From Galdieria partita (Eukaryota > Rhodophyta > Bangiophyceae > Galdieriales > Galdieriaceae), in assembly GCA_025991245.1 (NCBI GenBank), contig BQMJ01000080.1:37273-101272 (forward strand): a DNA stretch of 64,000 nucleotides. The letters run 5' to 3'. How positions within the stretch are numbered: position 1 is the first letter of the stretch; each line of letters starts with the position of its first letter. The notes under the pieces are model-generated. The model was given only the letters and a program-made list of their open reading frames with translations. It did no database searches and was not told the DNA's origin. Shown piece after piece: positions 31,929-41,851 of the stretch. The position numbers and the translations under genes were made by a program.

Positions 31929-34082
31929 GCTGGCAATCATTATTTGATACCTTTTACCTGTTGCATATCAAATAAAGGTAACTCTTGTGTTGACCATAGC
32001 TCATGTATGTTCGGTTTGTAATGGATAGTCTTTTCTGTACTTGGTTTGTACACACAACAACTTACTTGCAGCTTTATATACGTGGAATACCCAGAAAATC
32101 GACCCTGACGACTGACAACAGACTTCACAATTTCCAAGATATTTTCAACTGAAGTAGATTCGTATGTATTTGTGTTCATCCATTTTATGTGTTACACTGT
32201 AAAGCACTCATTTCAAAGAAGAAAAGGAGTACCACAACTTGGAAACCAAGTGCCCGAGCCTGAATCACATTCCCTGCTTCTTATGATCTCTTTTGTAATG
32301 CTGACCGTGCCGAACTATTGGCATTGAAGGGGCCATATATGAAGATGTACAAGTCACAGTAGTATGCATCTCTGGCAAAGAAATCATGACCAAGAGGCTT
32401 TGTTCTCGACCGGCCTTTTTACCTTTGATTCACTGTCGTCCATAAGTGTTTCTATTGTTTGCCAATCGTTACCCTTTTTAGTTTAGTTATCGTGACTGTA
32501 GTGAAAATCTGATTTCTAATTGCTGTTCAACTCGATTTTAGTTGTCGTATATTGCAGAACTGCTATGAAAGACATTTTCATGAAAACCGTTGAGCTGCCT
32601 CTAATAGAAATACTCTAGGATCCAAAATAAAGTACTACTCATAGAACAATATGAACGGCTTAGTTTCAAACTGGCGTGCAAAACGATCTCTTCCAATATC
32701 GGAGAATCAAAACAATCGATAATGCAATACTGCTTGTCGCCATTCTTCGAATTTCCAAGAAACCATTGATGGATATGAATGATCTTGCACAGACATTTAT
32801 TTTGATACTATTTTCTACTGTGCTCCGAGATTGAGACTTTTAGGAAAAAGCCAAAAGAAATTCAACAAGAGAGCATGCGTCTTTTTTTACGGAGCGAGAG
32901 AAATGAAATGATCAAAGGCAAAAGATCTGAAAAATGGTAGAATGACATATTTTGTTTCACAGGCACTTGTATTTTATCAGTAGGATATGAAGCTACAAGA
33001 AGAAACTCTTCAACCATAAAAAGAGAACTGCTTTCAACCAGGCAAATTCAAGCTCTTCAAGCAGAATTGTAAAGTGTGGCTGCTAGTAGAGAAATTGTGG
33101 GAAAGCTTAGAATAAGACCTTTAGCAATAGCGCTACATGGCAACTGTAAAATCCCTCTAATAGACAAAGAGCTCGATAAAACAAAGAAAATCTGTCCCAA
33201 TTGAAGCAAAACTTTGAAAAAAGAAATGTAAACCAACATACAAGTCTATGAAAACTTCTCTACCTTTGAGAAGAAGTAAAAAGCGAACAGACTGAAGCCC
33301 TTGAAAATAATATCCACACAATCAAGTCATCAGGAAACACACGGAGAGTTATCAGCAATCCGAATTCTTGGCTTGCTAATTCAACACACTTACATGAGTC
33401 TCGCAAGAAAAACTCAAAGGATAATAAGAGTTGAAGAAATTTTAGTTTCAAAGAAGAAAAATGGAACAAGAAGATTCCATCATTTTCGACTGCTTACAAA
33501 TAGATGCTTTATATAAAAACCATATCATATTGAGAAATTGAGTGGGGATGCAGGAGTTACTTCAAGTACCTCAAGATCTTTTGAATTGTTTTGTCGAAAA
33601 TTCCTCTTTTTCCTACTAGCCAGACAAAGTTGAAAAGATATGAGTAGACATGTGGCAAGTGGTTTCACTACACTGACCCATTTCAATGCTGATTAAGTTC
33701 TGTGCAGAAACTCAAAGACACAAAAAGGATTTGAAAAGGCTGAAGAAACAAATTTATTTAGAAAAGCTTTAAAAAATTGGATGCAAAAGCTGCATTTGTT
33801 CAATGCAACGAAATTTTGGCAAAGCTGGACAGAACAAGTTGAATGCTGAAATACAATTGCATATTTCGAAGCATAGTGAAAGGTAGAAATAGATAGCAAT
33901 GGAAACTACTGAAAATAAGAACAAAGCGAAGAATATTCACAAGGTACAGTGCTCACAAGCAATTTTGACAATGTGCTCTCCCATGAAGCATTGGGCAGTC
34001 CTCACAAAATAGATGTTGATAGTCGTGGTTGAAAAGATCATCAACTTTGCACAAAATTTCGTTAGAATGGCTCTAAAGATAT
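31929..34082. other. Gene-poor stretch
   Basis: About 2.1 kb without a convincing gene. A minus-strand ORF at 31940-32179 (79 aa, starting ATG) has a GTAAGT donor-like site inside and might be an exon relic, but no family is recognised. The rest is low-information AT-rich sequence. Confidence 0.35.
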
Positions 34083-34644
34083 ATACATTGCCATAGTTGG
34101 AGGCAAGAATTTGTTTATAGGAGTAGTGGCTTGTGGAAGCCTTGCTCCTTATGTAAGAAACGCAAGATAGAAGTGTGTTTTACTAAGAGAGAAGCAGCTG
34201 AAGAATTGGTAAGACAATTTTCAGTAGGGTTGGGAACAAACTATTTCTTCTCCCTATTTAAACAAAATGAAACTTTTACTTGTTCCTACTCAGAAGCAAC
34301 AATGAAAGCCAATATTTCGATTGTACACAGAGGGTGCCTGTTTCTCTCATGGAACTTGTGGAGTTTATTTTGGTGACGGAGATCCAAGAAATATGAGTAG
34401 ACCTTTATTAGGTCCATTACAAACCTATCAACGTCAGAGTTGAGTGTTATGATAGTTGCTTTGGAGTGTTTTTGTAAAGGAGTCCATCATTCAGGAATCA
34501 GAAGCTCAAGTATGTATATATACGTATTCCAGATATGTAAAGAATATTCAAACTGCAGGTTGGTTGGAGCAGTGGAGACGTAACCATTGGAAAAGTGGAA
34601 GAGTTGATCTTGTTCAACGTTTGGACTATAAGCTACATCAATAA
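34083..34644 (+). pseudogene. Ribonuclease H1 relic
   Basis: Split over frames, the RNase H1 layout is recognisable. There is a possible hybrid-binding-domain remnant near 34090-34200. Then LYTEGACFSHGTCGVYFGDG (family YTDGAC...GxGVYFG), DPRNMSRPLLGPLQT, and, after a frameshift at CAACGTCAGAG near 34434, AELSVMIVALE. After another shift comes YTYSRYVKNIQ (family YTDSxYV) with WLEQWRRNHWKSG. The first catalytic Asp reads Glu (YTEGA) and the Asp of TDS reads Tyr (YTYS). With at least two frameshifts and two catalytic substitutions this is a dead copy. Confidence 0.7.
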
Positions 34645-34741
34645 AGCGAAAATAGAAATGGTTTGAAAAGAAGAAGCCGATCGATTAGCAACTCTGGGCA
34701 TTGATCAAAAGAAGACAAATCCAGAACATGTATTCTAAACA

Positions 34742-36278
34742 CTATATCTTTTGACGTGTCAACATAGCAAGTAACCAATTCTTCCTTGTGGTTGTTGGTG
34801 GATATCGTATACCAACAAGTGGCTCCATTTTCAAGTTTCTTTTCAAAATAGCTCTGGCATGAGAAAATACTTGAATGGAATACTTGCCATGATAAACTCC
34901 CATTCCACTCTTTCCAATTCCACCAAATGGAAGCCAAGAAGACATGACATGAGAAATAACGTCGTTGATACAAACTCCTCCAGAAGTAATTCTTTCCATG
35001 ATTTGTTCATCCACTAACGAATCTTTGGAAAAGATATACAATACCAAAGGTTGCTCTAGTACAGGAGTATTGACTATCCAATGATACATTTGTTCCAATG
35101 ACTCATAAGGCATGATGGGTAAGATAGGACCAAATATTTCTTCTTTCATCAGACAATCATCTAAAGAAGATACAACAACAATACTAGGCTCTATAAATAG
35201 ATCATCTCTATTCATGTGTTTGCCACCATATACAATTTGACCTTGAGTATTCTTTAATAATCCAACTAGACGATCAAAATGGGTTGTATTCACTATACGA
35301 GAATAATCACTGCAATGTTGAACGTCTTCTCCATAAAATTCATTCCAAGCACATTGTACATATTCAATAAACTCCATCAACAGGGACTGGGGACACAAGG
35401 CATAGTCTACAGAAACACATATCTGACCACAATTGAAAGTCTTTGCCCAGGCAATCATTCTGGCTGTCTAGTTGTTATAGACATTCCATATCAAAAAATA
35501 TATCAACAAAATAGCAACTCTTACTTTCCGCAAATCACAACTCTTATCAATAACTGCAGGTGACTTGCCACCCAACTCCAAAGTAACTGGAGTGAGATGC
35601 TTGGCAGCTGCTTCCATTATCTTGTGCGCTGTAGAAGCTCCACCAGTATAAAAGATATGGTTCCACTCCAACTCTAACAACGAAGCACCCACTTCAGGAC
35701 CTCCAACTACAACTTTGTAACAATCAACATCCAAATATTGTGTAACAAGAGCTTCCAATAGTTGTGCGGTATGGGGAGCTTGTTCAGAAGGCTTCAATAA
35801 CACAGTATTCCCTGCAGCAATGGCACCAAAAAGAGGCTGCAACTATCACAACGTTGGAAATCCCATATATAAATACAACTTTCTGTATACTTACATTGAG
35901 AACAATGGGAAAATTCCAAGCTCCAAATATCAATACAGCTCCTAAGGGCTCCAGTCGCACTTGTTGCGAGTCAAAAGCAAAAGCAGGCTCTCTCACATAG
36001 TCCAGTAACCATCTAGTACCTTTGCTTTCAGGTTCAAGATATTTTTTCAAGTTTTTCTGGATATCACTCAAATCATTGATGGCTGTAGTTACTTCCAAGG
36101 CGGTTTGACTAGGAGGTCTCTTCAAATCCTCATAGACTGCTCCACAAAGGGCTTCTTCTTGTTCTTTTAATAATAAAGCCAACTGCTGAAGTTGTTTTTG
36201 ACGAAATGATATATCTCTGGCTTTGGGAATAGCAGCTTTGAGTTGTTTGTGCAGCTCTAAGAGCGAATCATTTGCCAT
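34742..36278 (-). CDS. Class-3 aldehyde dehydrogenase (ALDH3-like)
   Basis: Three exons: 36278-35895, 35842-35525 and 35467-34742 (introns 52 and 57 nt), giving 475 aa. The coenzyme and active-site text is complete: [68 protein letters not shown] with the general-base Glu, and [13 protein letters not shown] with the nucleophilic Cys. The C-terminal [20 protein letters not shown] is typical of ALDH3. ALDH3 enzymes oxidise fatty and aromatic aldehydes. Met at 36278 was preferred; the upstream Met at 36350 would leave only 14 bp to the divergent arsH start. Confidence 0.9.
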
Positions 36279-36364
36279 AGGAATGGAGGAAACTATTCTC
36301 GTACAAATTGTCACGAAAATAGGTGCAACTACTTGAAAGAATATCGTCATATTTAAAAGAAAAT

Positions 36365-37258
36365 ATGCTTTACAGATATATAACAACTTTGACTCAATCT
36401 TTGCGTCTTCGTTATTGCCCACGAACAACTCCTTCTTTTATGGATTGTCAGTTAACAACTGACGTCCAGAAACTGAGTGAATGGAAAAGGTTTCGTTTAG
36501 ACTCGGATAAGAATGATTGGATTGATCAAGTGGATATTTCTGGTGCCAAGTCTTTATATGAGAAGAAAGCTCAAGACAGACCACTGAGAGTACTGGTATT
36601 GTATGGTTCTTTAAGGCAACGGTCATTCTCTCGTTGTTGTGCTTATGAAGCAGCCAGATTGTTGGATAAATTGGGTGCAGACGTACGAGTTTTTGATCCC
36701 AAAGAGTTGCCGGTAAAAGGTCAAGTGGAGGAAACTCATCACAAAGTCCAAGAGTTGAGAGAATTGGCTCTTTGGTCGGAAGCGCAGTTTTGGTGTTCAC
36801 CTGAAATGCACGGAAACGTAACGGGTTGTTTTAAAAATCAAATTGATTGGATACCACTTAGTTTAGGCTCCGTACGTCCTACGCAAGGTCGTACTTTGGC
36901 TATATGCCAAGTGAATGGAGGCTCGCAATCTTTTAATGCAGTGAATACATTGCGAATATTGGGAAGGTGGATGCGTATGTTTACTATTCCAAACCAGTCT
37001 TCTATTCCCAAAGCTTGGCAAGAGTTTGATGAATGTAACAGAATGAAACCGAGTCCTTTGAGAGACCGATTGGTAGATGTAGTAGAAGAGCTAGTTAAGT
37101 TTTCATTGTTGTTGAGAGACAATTCTTCCTTTTTAGTGGATAGATATAGTGAAAGGAAAGAAAAAGGAGACTTTGGAAGATTGTTATCTCAAGAAGAAAA
37201 AGAAAAATTGCGCAAGAACGATGTTTTGGTTAGTCATACGAATGAAAGTCATCAATAG
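36365..37258 (+). CDS. arsH: ArsH-type NADPH-dependent FMN reductase
   Basis: A 297-aa intron-less [19 protein letters not shown] is the flavodoxin-like FMN phosphate loop of Ars[61 protein letters not shown] and [16 protein letters not shown] are almost word-for-word ArsH blocks. ArsH oxidises trivalent organoarsenicals and confers arsenic resistance, mainly in bacterial ars operons. The first about 55 residues are an extension over bacterial ArsH. It lies head-to-head with the ALDH gene, 86 bp between ATGs. The lack of introns and the bacterial family suggest horizontal origin (inference). Confidence 0.92.
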   Translation: MLYRYITTLTQSLRLRYCPRTTPSFMDCQLTTDVQKLSEWKRFRLDSDKNDWIDQVDISGAKSLYEKKAQDRPLRVLVLYGSLRQRSFSRCCAYEAARLLDKLGADVRVFDPKELPVKGQVEETHHKVQELRELALWSEAQFWCSPEMHGNVTGCFKNQIDWIPLSLGSVRPTQGRTLAICQVNGGSQSFNAVNTLRILGRWMRMFTIPNQSSIPKAWQEFDECNRMKPSPLRDRLVDVVEELVKFSLLLRDNSSFLVDRYSERKEKGDFGRLLSQEEKEKLRKNDVLVSHTNESHQ

Positions 37259-39501
37259 CATTTGTATATTTCTTTATATGTGCATTTTAAATATTTTTGT
37301 TTGCATTGAAAGTGTAATGTGCGACCAACTTTCATTGACAACTAGAATCGAAGATTCATTGGCACTTTAGAAAAATAATACATTGGGCTTTTCTTTTTCA
37401 TAAAGAGCGACTTGAACTCTTACGATATTCTATTCTCTATTTGTCAATACTTACAATTCTTTAGTAGTTTGTATCCAACTAGAGAAAAAAGAGTAGTTGC
37501 TATTCATATATACTTGAATTGTCACTCCTGATAACTTTTCATCTTGTTTAGGAGAGAAGCATATTTATTCCATAACATTTGTAACGCAGCGCTATCATTT
37601 CAACCACCTCTTGTCATTCTTATCTCTCAAAATAATTCAACTTTGCATCAACTTGTTATAATGCCATTTTGAATATGACCTAAAATAAGATGCTCCTTCC
37701 AAGTCTGTTGAATGAAACAGATCCCTTTTTGCTACAAATCTTGTTTGAACAACTTACAAGCATTGGTAAAGTTCGTTGATAGACTTTGAAGATTTGGGTC
37801 GTACTACTTCCAAAACAGAACTGTCGTTCACTGATTGAGATGATTGCATCATCAGCACTGTTTGTTTCTTTTCTGTATCTCTGCTAGAAAATGAAATGTG
37901 TTAAAAGACTAGTCGAAATTATGTTTTGGCTCCTTTCACTGTCTCTTGATCCGTCGAAGATTGAGTCTAACTTCATCTCCTGTTTTCCCTTCAACGAGCA
38001 TGACACAAGATATCCAAAATTGTTTATATAAGAACTGTCTTCAAACATTTTGTTACATTCCAAATAACCGTTTCTGTAAATAAGAAGTTATATTTTGATA
38101 GCTATTGTAGTGAAGCAAATGTAATTTCACCAGAATACTTGTAGCAAGTACTGGACTCTTCACGGGTTTCGATAGAAGAATGGCCTTCTAGCATGTTGCT
38201 ATCTTTTGTATATTCAGGAAATAGATGAATTATTTCACAAAGGGAAAACTAGAAATCTCAGCAATGATTGAAATTTCTGTTTCTCAGCCAACTTTTCAGA
38301 ATGGAAGAGTGAAAAACTCCAACAACAGGTACTTTACTGAAATATAGCTGTTACTGATATTTGATTTATAAAATGGAGATACCTATTTACATATTGGTGA
38401 TTTGTGCTTGAATGCAAGTCAAGATGGACATTTCAAAAACATTGTTGGTCAAAACAAAGAACTTTTTTTCTCGTTGAATTCGTTTGATGAATTTCACTTG
38501 TTTATAGTTATCAAAATGTACTTTGGACCATTTTCACAGCTACCTCGTTTGGTTTTCATAGCATTCTTCAAACATCATTGTCAATCACAGCTCTTTCTTG
38601 CTTTAGACATATGCAAGTGAGAACTAAATAGACTTGTACATTTCAAAATCAGTAGATGAAAAGAAGGGACTTCAACTCGAAGTTTTTTCAGCTTTTGCAG
38701 TGCAAACTGTATATTGTAAATTGGATAGGATCATAGTAGCGATGCAAGAACAGCAGATTCAAGTTTGTGTGAATGACAGGGGAAATCAAAGTTCTTTGAA
38801 CAGATACAAGTTGGGAAACCTCTCTCGATTTTGTTGCCCTTAGCCTTGGAAGCGAACGAACACAAGACAGAACGTTGCAATGACCATTTCTTCATTTGTA
38901 TATCGCGACTGCAGTTGAAGACTTTTGTTGAACGTTTTGAGATGTCATAAGGATCCAGGTTGCAATGCCGTTTCTGCTCGTCTGGATAGCTGACGTCAAT
39001 CAAAGGGTATAAAGGAGATATCAAATATCGAACTTTATTTCTAGTGAAACTGGAAACAAAATACTTGAAAACACAGAGGACTTTAAAGATATCTTTTAGG
39101 GGTTCGGTCTATTCTTTGTGCAACGTCAATTGTACATTTGGATATCAGATTGTTACTTACCGCAACTGACAATAAAACAAAAATTTTTCTATTTCTCTTA
39201 TGGGAACAGTTGCCGGGATCCGGTATACTGCTTTGAAAAGGTAATCTGGCTTCTTCCCTTATTTAACCAAACGGACAAATTTTCAGTGCAGAAATATTAG
39301 AAATTTGTAAAGTAACGTGATTCAATTCATTCCCATGGACACATTGGAAGTGCTTCAGAATTTGGAGAAACTTGCAAGAATCCAAAAGACAATTTTTTTA
39401 TCTACTTACCTTCCGTCAAGAATCATTTCACATCCTGTTGTTATTCAACGAAATCTATTGGTGCAAGAAGTTTGCAAGGAATCTCGTTTCAGTTGACTAA
39501 T
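37259..39501. other. Gene-poor stretch upstream of the sugar porter
   Basis: About 2.2 kb with only short ORFs that show no family resemblance on either strand. Repeated short AT-rich text but no clear repeat boundaries. The 3' end must carry the sugar-porter promoter. Confidence 0.4.
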
Positions 39502-41341
39502 ATGGAAAAGGGTGCAGCTACAACAAAGCCGGAACTTGAAGAGGAGATACAATGTATTCGAGTTGACTCAGAGTTAGGCAAGGAAGAGTCCAATTCATAT
39601 TTGGAAGAGATGGACGAAGAATTTGATCGACTAGAGAAAGAGTTAGATGGTCAAAAGAAAACATTTGCAAAATTTACTTTGTGGAAAAAACCTCAGACTT
39701 TCATGGTAGCTGTGGCACTTTTTGCGAGCACTGGAGGATTGCTATACGGCATCGATTTGAGTCTCATTAGTGGCGCCAATTTGTACTTTCCAACTGACCT
39801 TCATTTAAGTAGCTCCCAAGAGTCTCAAGTTGTAAGTTTTATGCCGCTAGGAGGCGTTTTTGGTGGACTCATGTAAGAAATGTAATTGTCCTTACTTTCT
39901 TCACTTGTCACTAAATTATACTAAAACTAGACTCTATCCACTTAATGAAATATTTGGAAGAAAATATACAATTATATTTGCCTGTATCATGTATACAATT
40001 GGAGCCGTCATTGAAGCCGCTTCTCAATCATATGGTATGCTTATTTCAGGTCGACTGATTCTTGGTACTGGAGTCGGCATAGAACTTGGTTCTGTTCCTA
40101 TGTATATTGCGGAATGTTCTACTCGTCGATGGAGGGGTGGTTTAGTGTCGCTGTATCAGTTAATGATAGACCTTGGGCTACTTTTCGGTTACATCGATGC
40201 AGCGATCTTTGCTAATGTTTCTGGAAATTGGCGCTATATACTTGGCTCCTCGTTGTTGTTTTCCAGTATCCTTTTGTTTGGAATGCTATTCTTTCCTGAG
40301 AGCCCTCGATGGTTAATGAGGAAAGGACGAAAATGTGATGCTTATAGAGTCTGGAAACAAATTCGGGGGTTCTCGTCCATCGATGAGAAAGAAGAGTTTT
40401 TTGTGATGGAAAAGTTGGTTACAGAAGAACGTGAAGAGGCAGAAAAGAGAATTGTATGGTTTGACTTTATTAAACGTCCTCGGTGTCGTAGAGCGGCAAT
40501 TATTTCTATTGTCTTTATGATATTGGTAGAATTCTCAGGAATCAACTCAATAAGCTACTATGAAAGCACTCTTCTAGAAAAGTCGGGCTTGTCACCTCAA
40601 AAAGCTCTCTATGCAAGTATGGGACCTGGGGGAGTTTATTTCTTGGCAACATTCCCAGCTGTCTTTCTAATGGATCGATGGGGAAGACGTGCAATGATTC
40701 TCACTTTGCTTCCAGGTATTATTATTGGATGCCTGATAACTGGATTCTCTTTTCTAGCTTCGTCTCTTTCTGTTAGAGAAGGTATCTATTTATGGGGTGT
40801 TTGCCTTTATTTCTTTTGGGCTTCATGTCTCGGTCCAACTGCCTGGGTAATCGCATCTGAAGTGTTTCCAACATATCTCCGGAGCCATGGAATTTTACTC
40901 CATTCAGTGGTGAACATGTTAGGCAATTTCGCCACGGCATATCCTTTTACGAAAATGTTGCATTCGTTGACTCCCACGGGATTATTTTGTGGTTTCTATG
41001 CTTGTTGTGTTCTGTGGATATTTTCTCTGATATTTATTCCTGAAACAAAAGGTAGAACCCTGGAACAAATTAAAAGCATTTACTCCCAAAGCATGTTTGA
41101 AATTGCGAAGATCAATATAAAAAACAGCATAGAAGCTGCCAAAAATCTCGTTCACTTTCGTTGGGACCTAGTTTGGGAATATACTCCAGACTACATGCTA
41201 TCCAAGTTGGCTCAGAAAAGTGAGAGAACCAGAATAGTTTTCTTGAACACTCGCTTGAGGTTTGCTTTACATAATGTCTGCTTGCTGAATAAAAATGCAT
41301 GCACTATCTTTCTTTTGAATCGCAGATACTTATGTCCTTAG
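39502..41341 (+). CDS. Sugar porter family MFS transporter
   Basis: Two exons: 39502-39872 and 39931-41341 (58-nt intron, phase 2), giving 593 aa. Residues 1-70 are an acidic cytosolic tail. Sugar-porter signatures: GGLLYGIDLSLISGA, NEIFGRKYTII, GRLILGTGVGIELGSVPMYI with AECSTRRWRGGL, FFPESPRWLMRKGR, EFSGINSISYYESTLLEKSG, LMDRWGRRAMIL, and IPETKGRTLEQI. These match the HXT/STP-type hexose-proton symporters. The splice joins GGL-ILYPLNEIFGRK in phase. A C-terminal cytosolic extension of about 100 residues has no match I recognise. Galdieria is known for many such carriers, supporting heterotrophy. Confidence 0.9.
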
Positions 41342-41851
41342 TGTACTCTGAATTCGCAAAATTGGGCAAGAATTGGCAAAGAGAAAATGAAGAAAACACA
41401 ATAAAAAAAGAATATACTCTTCCAAGTCGTTCGAGTCTATTCAAACTTCTTTCATATTCACAGTAAGCTGAATTGCAAAATATGATTCCTTCCATTCCTT
41501 TTGTTGCGTAACTGGAAAAGGAATCCAACCATGACCCTATCCCAATCAATGAATCAGTAACTGTGAAAGAAAGGACCATTTCATACTGGGCTCATTATTA
41601 TCATTTGTAAAATCAAAAGCATTTTAGCTGAGATTGTGTTTCACAGCAAAACTCGCGCCAAATAGAGGTGTTATTTGCCGATAAGAGACAATTCCGAGAC
41701 TCACAGCTCAAGAATAGAAGAATACTTGAAGTGTTGTAAGTATTCCAAATGTCAATTTGATAACCAAACAACCAGCATCAGATAGTAAGTGCTTCTACCC
41801 AACTTTATTCTCCATGAACCACAACAAAGTGATCAATTCAGTAAAAGAAAA
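41342..41851. other. Intergenic interval between convergent genes
   Basis: About 510 bases between the stops of the sugar porter and the NTPase-nuclease-SAM gene. No gene supported. Confidence 0.4.
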
